Source: an uncultured Ellagibacter sp. (GTDB lineage: Bacteria; Actinomycetota; Coriobacteriia; Coriobacteriales; Eggerthellaceae). Taken from it: a stretch of 64,000 nucleotides of DNA. How positions within the stretch are numbered: position 1 is the first letter of the stretch; every line of letters begins with the position of its first letter. The stretch is taken from contig NZ_CAKUBT010000002.1 of assembly GCF_934643285.1 (NCBI RefSeq), positions 226,282-290,281 of the forward strand. The letters run 5' to 3'. Below, piece after piece: positions 36,352 through 45,429 of the stretch. The notes beneath the pieces are model-generated. The model searched no databases, was not told the origin of the DNA, and saw nothing but the letters and a program-made list of their open reading frames with translations. The position numbers and the translations under genes are program-made.

Positions 36352-36602
36352 CTCGGATTGCGCCTTTCGGTGGACTTCGTGCCGGCCTGTCGAGGTAAAC
36401 AGCGCGAGCTCACTGCCGCGCGATGGCAGTGATGAGAAGTTCGCTCTATCTAACATGGTTGGCAGTATACCGCGAAAGGTGGATAGAAGTTAACCTAACC
36501 AAACAAAATTAGTGCAACAAGCTGTGAAGAACGTTCGACGACGTGCGCGCTTGGGCTCGAGGCATTCGGCCGTCTCAAGGGGGAGTGGGGCTTGAAGGCA
36601 TG
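36352..36602. other. Spacer upstream of the LRR gene
   Basis: About 250 bp without a supported gene. It contains the AT-rich, promoter-like stretch around 36470-36515 (with TTAACCTAACC) expected to drive the leftward cluster. Nothing else recognisable. Confidence 0.4.
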
Positions 36603-36626
36603 AAAAAACCGCCTAATCGGCGGTTT
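36603..36626 (-). terminator. Terminator for tRNA-Leu(CAA)
   Basis: Read on the minus strand: AAACCGCC, five-base loop, GGCGGTTT followed by TTTT. Arms at 36619-36626 and 36606-36613. Confidence 0.9.
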
Positions 36627-36640
36627 GCTTGCGAGAAAAC

Positions 36641-36724
36641 TGGTGCCCGAGGCGAGAGTCGAACTCGCACGTCGTGAGACAACGGTTTTTGAGACCGCCG
36701 CGTCTGCCATTCCGCCACTCGGGC
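36641..36724 (-). tRNA. tRNA-Leu (anticodon CAA)
   Basis: On the minus strand the acceptor GCCCGAG pairs with CTCGGGC, discriminator A, and CCA is encoded. The anticodon stem GCGGT/ACCGT encloses loop CTCAAAA, giving CAA. There is a long variable arm (class II) and a T-arm GCGAG-TTCGACT-CTCGC. It reads UUG leucine codons. Confidence 0.95.
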
Positions 36725-36954
36725 ACATCAGCCTTCACAGTATAACGGAAGCGCGCATACGCGTCTATGACAAAATTGCTCCGCGCCCGGCTTTGCTCTC
36801 CGCGCGCGGTCCAGGCGCCTTCCCGCGTCTCCCCGCGCCCCGCGCTCGTCCAGCTCTCATCCTCCTTTCGCGAATCGCGCGATTGCGGGCTGTTCGCGGG
36901 CTGCGCACTGGGGTAAAGTTGGTGCGATAGCAACAAGACCAAGGAGGCTGCCTC

Positions 36955-38355
36955 GTGGAAGACGTTCTTGCGGGCGAGATCGATTCGTATCTCGAGAAGA
37001 ATTGGGAAAGCATCGTCGCGGACATCGAGCGTGTCGTGCGCATCGAGAGCACGGAGGACCTGCCGGCGGCAAAACCCGGCGCACCGTTTGGCCCCGGCCC
37101 CCGAGCTGCGCTTACCGAGGCACTCGACATCGCGCGTGGTATGGGCTTTGAGGTCCACGACGTCGACGGTTACGTGGGATACGCCGACCTGCCGGGCGAA
37201 TCCGATACGCAAATCGGCATCATCGGACATGTCGACGTGGTTCCCGCCGGCCCTGGCTGGACGGTCGAGCCGTTCGCCGTCACGCGCCGCGAGGGCTACC
37301 TCATGGGTCGCGGCGTCATCGACGACAAGGGCCCCATCATCACGACGCTCCACGCGGTGAAGTTCTGGCTCGACAAGGGCGAAAAGCTGCCTTACACGAT
37401 TCGAGTTATCTTCGGCGCGAACGAGGAAACGGGCATGCACGACGTCCCGTATTACCGCGAGCGCTTTGCCGACCCGGCGTTTCTCTTCACGCCCGACGCT
37501 GAGTTCCCGGTGAGCTACGGCGAGAAGGGCCTCTACGACGCCACGCTCACGAGCAAGCGCTTCGAGGGCGGCGCGATCATCGACATCGAGGGCGGCGCGG
37601 CGTCGAACGCGGTCCCGGGCATCGCCCGCGCGATCGTGCGCGCCGACGCATCAACACTTCCCGCGGCCGAGGGCATCGTCGTCACCGATGCGGGCGAGGG
37701 CACCGCGCGCATCGACGCGCAGGGGAAGGCGGCCCACGCGAGCTTGCCCCATCTCGGCAAAAGTGCCATCGACTTGCTCGTCGCCTATCTTCTGGAAAAC
37801 GACGTGTGCACGGCGGACGAGCGGGCATTCTTCGAGCTGGTTCGCAAGCTCACGAGCGCGACCGACGGCTCGAACCTCGGCATCAAGACCGCCGACGAGC
37901 ACTTCGGGGAACTAACCGTCGTCGGCGGCACCATCTGCATGCAGGACGGGCGCGTGAAGCAGACGCTCGACAGCCGTTTCCCCACGTCGACCACGCCCGA
38001 GGAGCTCACGAGCGCCCTTTCGGCGCTTGCGAGCGAGGTGGGCGCCGACTGCGAGGCGACGCGCACGGTCGAGCCGTTCCTCATCGACCCCGAATCGGGC
38101 TACGTCCAGGCGCTTCTCTCCGCATACAACGAGGCCACGGGCGAGCACGCCAAGCCCTTCACGCAGGGTGGCGGCACGTACGCGCGCAAGTTCTCCTGCG
38201 CCGCGAGCTTCGGCCCCGAGATGCCGTGGATCGAGATGCCCGAATGGGCAGGCGGCATGCACGGCCCGGACGAGACGGTGCCCGAGGAGCTGCTCAAGAA
38301 GGCGTTCAAAATCTACGCGCTCACCATCGCCCGCCTGATGGAACTCGATTTGTAA
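36955..38355 (+). CDS. M20 metallodipeptidase (PepV/Sapep type)
   Basis: 466 residues. M20 zinc/manganese ligands in order: GHVDVVPAG, GVIDDKGPI, GANEETGMHD, PDAEFP and, near the end, FTQGGGTYAR. An inserted dimerisation or lid domain (residues about 190-350) matches the dipeptidase branch (PepV, Sapep). It hydrolyses dipeptides in the cytosol. Start GTG, preceded by CAAGGAGG. Confidence 0.93.
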   Translation: MEDVLAGEIDSYLEKNWESIVADIERVVRIESTEDLPAAKPGAPFGPGPRAALTEALDIARGMGFEVHDVDGYVGYADLPGESDTQIGIIGHVDVVPAGPGWTVEPFAVTRREGYLMGRGVIDDKGPIITTLHAVKFWLDKGEKLPYTIRVIFGANEETGMHDVPYYRERFADPAFLFTPDAEFPVSYGEKGLYDATLTSKRFEGGAIIDIEGGAASNAVPGIARAIVRADASTLPAAEGIVVTDAGEGTARIDAQGKAAHASLPHLGKSAIDLLVAYLLENDVCTADERAFFELVRKLTSATDGSNLGIKTADEHFGELTVVGGTICMQDGRVKQTLDSRFPTSTTPEELTSALSALASEVGADCEATRTVEPFLIDPESGYVQALLSAYNEATGEHAKPFTQGGGTYARKFSCAASFGPEMPWIEMPEWAGGMHGPDETVPEELLKKAFKIYALTIARLMELDL

Positions 38356-38679
38356 TGGGCTGGCGCGCCGGGTCGCCCTGCGGTCGGCGCGTCGTTCGAC
38401 GGTTGGTGCGGGGGGGGGCGGAGTCTGTCTGAGGCGGGGCCAGGTGCTCGATTCACCTGCGAGAGTCGCCAAGCGAGGTGAATCGCCCGGCAGCGTCTCG
38501 CTTTGACCCCCGTCTCACCCTCGGCCATTCCCACCGCGCCCAACCCTGCCCGACGCTGTTTCGAAATGATGCCGCATAACGTACAAATTCTGGATGCTTT
38601 GATTTATAATCGACCGTTAGGAGTACGCTCTGCGAAAGGCGCAGAAGCGGCATCATCGAACACGAACTGGGAGGCTTAT
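38356..38679. other. 324-bp spacer with a G9 tract
   Basis: No supported gene. Contains nine consecutive G residues (38410-38418), a pair of near-complementary GATTCACCT (38450s) and AGGTGAATC (38470s) elements that can form a hairpin, and a TATAAT-type -10 box (38605-38610) for the LytTR regulator. Confidence 0.5.
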
Positions 38680-39393
38680 ATGCTCAAAGCAATCATCGTC
38701 GACGACGAGGCCCCCGCGCGCTCCGAATTGAAATTCCTGCTCGACGAACTTGGCCAGACCGAGGTTGTTGCCGAGGCGGCTAGTGTGCGCGAGGCTATCG
38801 AAAAGCTCAAAGAGTACCCCTGCGACGTCATGTTCCTCGACGTGAACATGCCGGAAGCCACCGGCCTGCAACTGGCCGAGGCGCTGCAGCACCTGAAATT
38901 CCCGCCCGCGGTGGTGTTCGTCACCGCCTACAGCGAGCATGCGCTCGACGCGTTCAAGGTCAACGCCATCGATTACCTGGTGAAACCGGTCGAGACCGAG
39001 CGCCTCTCCCAGGCGCTTGCGCGCGTGCGCGAGCACGTCTCGCTGCATGTGCAGGCTCAGAAGTCCGAGCGCATCCCCGTGGAAAAGGGCGGCAAGAAGA
39101 TTCTCATCGGCATCGATAAGATCCGCTTCGTCATGGCGCGCGACGATTACGCATACCTGCAAACCGACACGGACCGCTACTTCTCCACGGTGAGCTTGGC
39201 TCAGCTCGAGAAGCGCCTGGACGGCCACGGGTTCTTCCGCGTGCATCGCGGGTACCTGGTGAACCTTTCCATGGTCGAGGAAATCGAGTCGGTCTCCGGC
39301 GGCACGCTGCTGCTCACGCTGAACGGCGTGGAGGAGAAGATCCCCGTAAGCCGCAGGCGCGTGAGCGCGCTCAAGAAGGCGTTGGGACTGTAA
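38680..39393 (+). CDS. LytTR-family response regulator
   Basis: 237 residues. Receiver domain with D8/D9, phospho-acceptor D54 in MFLDVNMPEATG, and VNAIDYLVKPVE. A LytTR DNA-binding domain follows: IRFVMARDDYAYLQTD, LEKRLDGHGFFRVHRGYLVNL and IPVSRRRVSALK. GGGAGGC precedes ATG 38680. No kinase is adjacent; the LytS-type kinase at 11694-13100 belongs to the matching class, so the two may be partners encoded apart. Confidence 0.94.
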   Translation: MLKAIIVDDEAPARSELKFLLDELGQTEVVAEAASVREAIEKLKEYPCDVMFLDVNMPEATGLQLAEALQHLKFPPAVVFVTAYSEHALDAFKVNAIDYLVKPVETERLSQALARVREHVSLHVQAQKSERIPVEKGGKKILIGIDKIRFVMARDDYAYLQTDTDRYFSTVSLAQLEKRLDGHGFFRVHRGYLVNLSMVEEIESVSGGTLLLTLNGVEEKIPVSRRRVSALKKALGL

Positions 39394-39431
39394 GCGGCAG
39401 GATTCTCGCCGCAGGTTTCTCGATTGAGGTC

Positions 39432-39466
39432 AAAAGCGCTCGTCGCGTTCGCGGCGGGCGCTTTTT
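39432..39466 (+). terminator. Terminator after the LytTR gene
   Basis: Stem AAAAGCGCTCGTCGC (39432-39446) and GCGGCGGGCGCTTTT (39451-39465) around a GTTC loop, with two G-U pairs and a T run. Confidence 0.88.
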
Positions 39467-39594
39467 GCGCGGGGCGAAACGCGGTGATTTCGACCCGTTT
39501 CCCCACTTGTCCATAACTCCACCACAGGGTTCGAGGATAATTCAAGTCGTGCGTGCCTTTGAGGGGGCCTACACGATACCGAAAGAAGGTTCAC

Positions 39595-41307
39595 ATGCTG
39601 ACAAGCGACATGGAAAAGTTATACCCTTCTGCGAAAACGCTTGTGAAGGAATGCGTCGCCAGCCGTGTGCTGGCCAAGGACGCATCGCTTTATGATTTCT
39701 CCGACGGTGCGCGCGAGACCGCCGAGAACTTTATGGGCTGGGTCGATTTGGGCATGCGCCCGCAGTGCGACCTCGCGAAAGTTCAGCGCTTTGCTGACGA
39801 TGTGGTGGCGAGCGGCATCAAGACCGTCGTCCTCATCGGCCAGGGCGGATCCACGCAAGCGCCCATGACCATCACGAAATACAACAAGTCTGACACGGTT
39901 CGGGCAAACCGCGTCTCGTTCAAGACGCTCGATTCCGATTCTCCCGTGCGCATGCGCGAGCTGCTCGCCGACTGCGATCCCGCGACGACGCTCGTCATCG
40001 TGTCCTCGAAGTCGGGCGGCACCATCGAGCCGCGCCTGCTCTCTTCTGCGCTGCGCGACGCCCTCGAGGCGCAGGCGCCGGAAATCAACTTCGCGAACCA
40101 CCTGGTCGCCATCACCGACCCTGGCTCGCAGCTCGAGCGCCAGGCGCACGAAGAGGGTTGGCTGGCCGTCTTCAACGGCGAGCCCACCGTCGGCGGGCGC
40201 TTCTCCGCGCTGTCGATCTTCGGCCTTCTGCCCGCAGCACTTGCCGGCATCGACCTGGAGCAGTTCATCGCCCACGCGAAGGACGCCGAAGAGCGCTGCA
40301 GCGAGGACTCCATCGACAACCCGGCGATCAACCTCGCCGCGTTCCTCTACGACAACTACCTTAAGGGCCGCAACAAGTTCTCGTTCCTCACGCCGAAGCG
40401 CGGGCGCGTCTTGGGCCTTTGGATCGAGCAGCTCGTCGCCGAGTCGCTTGGCAAGGAGGGGCAGGGCATCCTGCCGAACATCGAGGTCGATTCGCTCCTG
40501 CTCGCGCGCGATGCAGGCGATCGCAGCGTCATCATGTATCAGACGAAGACCGACTTGTGGGACGAGCGCAAGAACTTCGAGATGAGCCTCGCCTATATCG
40601 ACCCGGCCATCCCGCGCCTGAACTTCAAGATCGACTCCGCGCTCGAGCTTGCCGAACACTTCGTGATGTGGGAATACGCCATCGCGATGTGCGGCTACCT
40701 CATGCGCGTGTGCCCGTTCGACCAGCCCGACGTCGCGTCGGCGAAGGCCGAGGTTTTAAAGATTCTCGCCGAGGGCCAGCCCGAGCCCGATTTCGTGCAG
40801 GACTTCATTGGCGATGTGCACATGGGCGAGGTCGAGGTGCGCTTGGCCCCGTGCTTTAAGGACTGCACCGACGTGCGAGCTGTCCTGCGGGCGCTGCTCG
40901 GCAGCATCCAGCAGGGCGATTTCTTCGCGCTGAACGCGTTTCTGCCGTTCACAGGCGAGGGGCGCCGCGAAGCGCTCGAGGACATCCGCCACGGGGTGGG
41001 CGAATCGCGCCACGTCGCGTCGTGCCTGGAAGTGGGCCCGCGCTATTTGCACTCCACCGGCCAGCTGCAGAAGGGCGGCCCGAACTGCGGCGTGTTTCTC
41101 ATTTTGTCGGCCGACGAGCTGAAGGACATCCCGCTCAAGCGCGAGGCGGAAAGCCTGGGCGCGCTCGCGAAGGCGCAGGCGTCGGGCGATTTGCTCACGC
41201 TGGCAAGCCGCGGCCGACGGTGCGTGCACCTGCATCTCCCCGATAACTCGGGAGTGACGCTGCGCGCGCTTGCCGCCGTCATTCGCGAGATTCTGGCCGA
41301 GCTGTAG
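39595..41307 (+). CDS. pgi: Glucose-6-phosphate isomerase
   Basis: 570 residues. SIS-fold isomerase with sugar-phosphate loops GQGGSTQAPMTITKY and SSKSGGTIEPRLL, the family stretch GGRFSALSIFGLLPAALAGI, LVAESLGKEGQG, and a C-terminal GGPNCGVFLILS. This longer branch of PGI is typical of actinobacteria and some anaerobes. It interconverts G6P and F6P in glycolysis. ATG 39595 follows GAAAGAAGG; an upstream in-frame ATG at 39553 lacks a good ribosome site. Confidence 0.9.
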   Translation: MLTSDMEKLYPSAKTLVKECVASRVLAKDASLYDFSDGARETAENFMGWVDLGMRPQCDLAKVQRFADDVVASGIKTVVLIGQGGSTQAPMTITKYNKSDTVRANRVSFKTLDSDSPVRMRELLADCDPATTLVIVSSKSGGTIEPRLLSSALRDALEAQAPEINFANHLVAITDPGSQLERQAHEEGWLAVFNGEPTVGGRFSALSIFGLLPAALAGIDLEQFIAHAKDAEERCSEDSIDNPAINLAAFLYDNYLKGRNKFSFLTPKRGRVLGLWIEQLVAESLGKEGQGILPNIEVDSLLLARDAGDRSVIMYQTKTDLWDERKNFEMSLAYIDPAIPRLNFKIDSALELAEHFVMWEYAIAMCGYLMRVCPFDQPDVASAKAEVLKILAEGQPEPDFVQDFIGDVHMGEVEVRLAPCFKDCTDVRAVLRALLGSIQQGDFFALNAFLPFTGEGRREALEDIRHGVGESRHVASCLEVGPRYLHSTGQLQKGGPNCGVFLILSADELKDIPLKREAESLGALAKAQASGDLLTLASRGRRCVHLHLPDNSGVTLRALAAVIREILAEL

Positions 41308-41323
41308 GTCCCTGCTGATTCGC

Positions 41324-41355
41324 GCCGCGCCCGTCGCAAGAGGGGCGCGGCTTTC
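41324..41355 (+). terminator. Terminator after pgi
   Basis: Perfect 9-bp stem GCCGCGCCC (41324-41332) and GGGCGCGGC (41343-41351), 10-nt loop, then TTTCT. Confidence 0.8.
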
Positions 41356-41386
41356 TGTATTGTCTGAGTTTTTGAGGGTGAGAAGC

Positions 41387-44008
41387 ATGATCGAGGCGCT
41401 CGATATTCATGTGACGGGAATCGTCCAAGGGGTCGGGTTTCGACCCTTTGTCTACCGAATGGCGAAAAAATACCTGATCAACGGATGGGTCTTGAACGCG
41501 GCGGACGGCGTGAACATCCATGCGGAAGGGGAGAGCCGCCTGCTCGACGAGTTCGTGATCGAGCTTTCCGAGAACGCGCCCACGGCGGCGCAGGTGAAGG
41601 AAATCGAGCTTAAGGAAGTGCCCCTTCAGGACTTCGACTCGTTTGAGATCCGCTTCTCGGACGACGCCGCGGTGCAAGAGACCACGCTCGTGTCAGCCGA
41701 TTTGGCCACCTGCGATGACTGCGCGGCGGAACTGTTCAACCCGAATGACCGCCGCTTCCGCTACCCCTTCATCAACTGTACCAATTGCGGGCCTCGTTTC
41801 ACGATTATCGACGCGCTGCCTTACGATCGCGCGAGCACGTCCATGAAGGATTTCCCCATGTGCAAGCGCTGTGCTGCCGAATACGCCGACCCACTCGACC
41901 GCCGCTTCCACGCGCAGCCGGACGCGTGCTTCGAATGCGGCCCGCACCTTTCTTTGGCGTGGCGTCCCGACTGCGAGGCGACGCCGGGCGAGGACTTCCC
42001 GACGCGTGGGGCGGGGGACGTGTCCTCCGATGCTCTTCCCGATGGCTGGCGCATCACCTGGGGAAAGACGCGTGAGACCTCGGATGCCCTTATCGCGCGG
42101 GCGGTCGATCTGCTGTGCGCCGGACAAGTCGTGGCCGTGAAGGGACTCGGCGGGTTCCACCTGGTGTGCGACGCACGCAACGCCGAGGCGATCGCTCGGC
42201 TTCGCGAGGGAAAGCGCCGCGGCGGCAAGCCGTTCGCGGTCATGATGGCGAACGCCGAGGCGGCGCGCAGCGTCTGTGAGGTGACGCCCGAGGAAGAAAA
42301 GGCCCTCGCCGATCCGGCGCGTCCGATCGTGCTGCTGAAGAAGCGTCAGGGCGTGGCGCTTGCTGCGGGCCTTGCCGACAAGCTGCCCGAGCTCGGCGTC
42401 ATGCTCCCCGCCACCCCGGTTCAGCTCCTTTTGCTGCACGATTTCGCCCGCACCCTTGAGGAAATGGGCGTCCCTGAACCTCCGATGCTTGTGATGACCT
42501 CGGGAAACATCCACGATGAGCCGATCGTCACCGACGATGCCGAAGCATGCGGGAAGCTCGGGGGCATCGTGTGCGCCGTGCTGGGCAACGATCGCGCCAT
42601 CCTTTCTCGCTACGACGACTCGGTGGTTCGCATCATTTCGGCGGGCTCTGCGGGTGCTGCCGTGCAAGTGATCCGCCGTGCGCGCGGGTTCGCGCCCGTG
42701 CCGTTGAAGCTGGCGCAGGCGAACACCAACCCAGAGGCTGCCGCCGACGCGAGCCCTGATACTGTCGCGGACCCCAAAACGACCACTGCCGCCTGCACCG
42801 AAGACGCTTCCGAAACCGCAGGCCACGAAGCTGCTGCGGTCGCCCCGGTGCTCTTTGCGGCGGGCTCGGAGCAGAAAAGCACCTTCGCTTTCGTCCGCGG
42901 TTCGGAGGCGTTCGTCTCCCAGCATGTGGGCGATCTGGAAAACGCCGAGGCGTTCGACGCCTGGCTCGACGCGAAAAGCCGCTTCGAGAAGCTCTTCGAG
43001 CTGCGCGCGACGCGCCTTGCCTGCGATGCGCACCCTGAGTACCTCGCTTCGAAATGGGCACGTGAGCAGGCGAGAAAGCTCAATATCCCACTGGTTGAGG
43101 TGCAGCATCACCATGCGCACATCGCTTCGGTCATAGGCGAGAACGGCCTTTCGGGCGCGGTATGCGGAATCGCCTTCGACGGAACAGGGTTCGGCGCGGA
43201 CGGCTCTATCTGGGGCGGGGAAGTGCTGCTCGCAAACGTGCAGGCCTATGAGCGGTTCGCGAACTTCGCCTACGTTCCCATGCCGGGCGGTGCCGCCTGC
43301 GTGAAGAATCCCTTGCGCATGGCGTACGGCGTTCTGTGGGAGTTCGACCTGCTCGAACACCCGGCGGCGAAGCGGGTACTCGATGCGCTTGGCGAGCAGG
43401 CCGACCTTTGCGACCAGATGATCGAGCGCGGCTTGAACACGCCGATGACCTCGTCGGTCGGGCGTCTTTTCGACGCGGCGAGCGCCATCTTAGGGATATG
43501 CGAGCATCCGACCTACGAAAGCGAGGCGGCGGTTCTCTTGGAGGCTGCCATGGGGCCGGCCGCATCTCCTGACGGTGGTTCGACCGACGAGGCGGGCGTC
43601 AACAGCCGTTACTCGGTCGCCATTACAAAGAACACCGCGACGTCGAAGTCGACCGCCCAAGACACGTCGGTCCTGCTCTTCGACGCGGCGCCCACCTTCA
43701 AGGCGCTTCTCGACGACATGCAGGCGGGCATCCCCGCAGCGACCATCGCCCGCCGCTTCCACGGTGCTTTTGTGGAAGCCATCGTGAACGCGGCGAAGCT
43801 TGCGTACAGCGTTTACGGCGTGTCCACGGTGGCGCTCTCGGGCGGCGTGTTCATGAACCGCTTCATAATCGAGCATGCGCTCGCGGCTTTGCAGGACGAG
43901 GGCTTCACCGTTGCCGTCAATCGCGAGCTGCCGCCCAACGACGGATGCATCTCCTACGGCCAGGCTGTGATAGCATGTGCGCAAGACGAGACGACGCACG
44001 ACGAGTAA
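41387..44008 (+). CDS. hypF: Hydrogenase maturation carbamoyltransferase HypF
   Basis: 873 residues, longer than the usual 750. Domains in order: acylphosphatase (GIVQGVGFRPFVYRMA, about 5-90); two zinc fingers (CDDC...CTNCG and CKRC...CFECG, from C109); YrdC-like domain (VKGLGGFHLVCDA, GGKPFAVMMAN); Kae1-like domain with VQHHHAHIASVI and GTGFGADGSIWGGE. An Ala/Thr/Asp-rich insert of about 45 residues separates the YrdC and Kae1 parts, and another of about 40 lies in the Kae1 part; both look disordered. HypF makes the cyanide ligand precursor (thiocarbamate on HypE) for [NiFe] hydrogenase. Confidence 0.95.
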   Translation: MIEALDIHVTGIVQGVGFRPFVYRMAKKYLINGWVLNAADGVNIHAEGESRLLDEFVIELSENAPTAAQVKEIELKEVPLQDFDSFEIRFSDDAAVQETTLVSADLATCDDCAAELFNPNDRRFRYPFINCTNCGPRFTIIDALPYDRASTSMKDFPMCKRCAAEYADPLDRRFHAQPDACFECGPHLSLAWRPDCEATPGEDFPTRGAGDVSSDALPDGWRITWGKTRETSDALIARAVDLLCAGQVVAVKGLGGFHLVCDARNAEAIARLREGKRRGGKPFAVMMANAEAARSVCEVTPEEEKALADPARPIVLLKKRQGVALAAGLADKLPELGVMLPATPVQLLLLHDFARTLEEMGVPEPPMLVMTSGNIHDEPIVTDDAEACGKLGGIVCAVLGNDRAILSRYDDSVVRIISAGSAGAAVQVIRRARGFAPVPLKLAQANTNPEAAADASPDTVADPKTTTAACTEDASETAGHEAAAVAPVLFAAGSEQKSTFAFVRGSEAFVSQHVGDLENAEAFDAWLDAKSRFEKLFELRATRLACDAHPEYLASKWAREQARKLNIPLVEVQHHHAHIASVIGENGLSGAVCGIAFDGTGFGADGSIWGGEVLLANVQAYERFANFAYVPMPGGAACVKNPLRMAYGVLWEFDLLEHPAAKRVLDALGEQADLCDQMIERGLNTPMTSSVGRLFDAASAILGICEHPTYESEAAVLLEAAMGPAASPDGGSTDEAGVNSRYSVAITKNTATSKSTAQDTSVLLFDAAPTFKALLDDMQAGIPAATIARRFHGAFVEAIVNAAKLAYSVYGVSTVALSGGVFMNRFIIEHALAALQDEGFTVAVNRELPPNDGCISYGQAVIACAQDETTHDE

Positions 44009-44025
44009 AAAAGGACTGAGTGCCT

Positions 44026-44250
44026 ATGTGTTTGGCAATACCCGCGTTGATCACGGAAAAGAAATCGGACAATTTGGCGACGGCAGAGATTCTCGGCGTC
44101 ACGCGCGAGGTGGCGCTTGATCTCACGCCGCAGGCGAACGTCGGCGACTACGTGTTGGTGCATGCCGGCTTCGCTATCGAAGTCGTCGATGCCGATTATG
44201 CGAAAGAGACCATTGAACTGGTTAAACAGCTTGAGGATGTCGCCGTATGA
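44026..44250 (+). CDS. hypC: Hydrogenase assembly chaperone HypC
   Basis: 74 residues. Begins MCLAIPALI; the N-terminal Met-Cys is the conserved iron-binding end of HypC/HybG after Met removal. It then has the usual strands (VALDLTPQANVGDYVLVHAGFAIEVVD). GTG 44020 is a possible upstream start but would bury Cys2. It hands the Fe(CN)2CO unit to the hydrogenase large subunit with HypD. Stop overlaps hypD (ATGA). Confidence 0.96.
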   Translation: MCLAIPALITEKKSDNLATAEILGVTREVALDLTPQANVGDYVLVHAGFAIEVVDADYAKETIELVKQLEDVAV

Positions 44251-45350
44251 GCGCCTTGGAGGATGCGGCCGACATCGATTTCTCGGCCTTTAAGGACCCG
44301 AAGCTCGCGCGCGGTCTCATCGAGACCATCCACCGCCTTGCGCCCGAGCACGCGACGCTCATGGAGGTGTGCGGCACGCATACCGTTGCCATCGCGCGCA
44401 ACGGCATCCGCGATTTGATGCCCGAGGGGCTGCGCCTGGCGTCGGGTCCCGGCTGTCCCGTTTGCGTCACATGCAACCGCGACATCGACACGGTGATCGC
44501 GCTCGCGCGCATCCCGAACGTGACCATCACTACCTTCGGCGACATGACGCGCGTTCCCGGGTCCACTTCGAGCTTGCTTGCGGAGCAGGCCGCGGGTCGT
44601 TCGGTCGAGATCGTCTACTCGCCTCTCGACGCGCTCGCCTTCGCAAAGGCGCATCCCGAGCGGGAGGTCGTTTTCGTGGGCGTCGGCTTCGAGACGACGA
44701 CTCCGCTTGTGGCTATGGCGATCAAGCGCGCGAAGGCCATGGGGCTTTCCAACTTCACCGTGTTCGCGGCGCACAAGAACATGCCCGGCGCGTTGGAGCT
44801 GCTCGTAGGCGATCCCACGCTCGAGCTCGACGCACTTATCCTCCCTGGTCACGTGAGCACCATCATCGGTGCTGAGCCGTACCGCTTCCTGGCGGAGAAG
44901 TACGGCATCCCCGGTGTGATCACCGGGTTCGAGCCAGTCGATGTGCTGCAGGGCATCGCCATGCTCGTGCGCCAGCTGCACGAGGGCCGCGCTGAAATCG
45001 AGATAGCGTATGCGCGCGGCGTCATGCCCGAGGGGAATCCTGTTGCCCTCGCCGCGATCGACGAGGTCTTCGAAACCTGCACGGCCACGTGGCGCGGCTT
45101 GGGCGATATCCCCGGCTCGGGGTATCGCATCCGCGAGGAATTCGCCGACTTCGACGCGGTTCGCCGCTTCGAGCCCGATGTCGAGCCGACGCACGACCCG
45201 AAGGGGTGTCGCTGCGGCGATGTGTTGCGAGCTCGCATGGCTCCTAACGAATGCCCGCTGTTCCGCACGGTCTGCACGCCGGAGAACCCGGTGGGGCCTT
45301 GCATGGTGTCGAGCGAAGGCAGCTGTGCGGCGTACTACCGGTATTACTAA
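44247..45350 (+). CDS. hypD: Hydrogenase maturation protein HypD
   Basis: 367 residues. Conserved cysteine motifs: MEVCGTHT, GPGCPVCVT, and the C-terminal [4Fe-4S] region GCRCGDVLRARMAPNECPLF...CTPENPVGPCMVSSEGSC (given in pieces). Also GVGFETTTP and GHVSTIIG as in all HypD. It is the scaffold on which the Fe(CN)2CO cofactor is built with HypC. No hypE, hypA or hypB follows in this window. Confidence 0.96.
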   Translation: MSALEDAADIDFSAFKDPKLARGLIETIHRLAPEHATLMEVCGTHTVAIARNGIRDLMPEGLRLASGPGCPVCVTCNRDIDTVIALARIPNVTITTFGDMTRVPGSTSSLLAEQAAGRSVEIVYSPLDALAFAKAHPEREVVFVGVGFETTTPLVAMAIKRAKAMGLSNFTVFAAHKNMPGALELLVGDPTLELDALILPGHVSTIIGAEPYRFLAEKYGIPGVITGFEPVDVLQGIAMLVRQLHEGRAEIEIAYARGVMPEGNPVALAAIDEVFETCTATWRGLGDIPGSGYRIREEFADFDAVRRFEPDVEPTHDPKGCRCGDVLRARMAPNECPLFRTVCTPENPVGPCMVSSEGSCAAYYRYY

Positions 45351-45352
45351 AG

Positions 45353-45366
45353 TTAGCCACAGCTAA
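45353..45366. promoter_or_regulatory. Palindrome TTAGC-N4-GCTAA before the DtxR-like gene
   Basis: Inverted repeat TTAGC (45353-45357) and GCTAA (45362-45366) lies 64-77 bp before the regulator start. DtxR/IdeR sites carry TTAG(G/C)...CTAA symmetry, so it may be an autoregulatory operator. The spacer to the gene also has TACCAT (45397 region) as a possible -10. Confidence 0.4.
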
Positions 45367-45429
45367 GACCTTCCCCGTTACCCTTCGCGCTGTGGTACCA
45401 TAGAAAAAAGCGCTGATTGGAGGATGGAA

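Noticed and set aside
36485..36512. DtxR/IdeR-type box (TTAACCTAACC)
   Set aside because: Only one half resembles the consensus and it lies before the LRR cluster, with no metal link.
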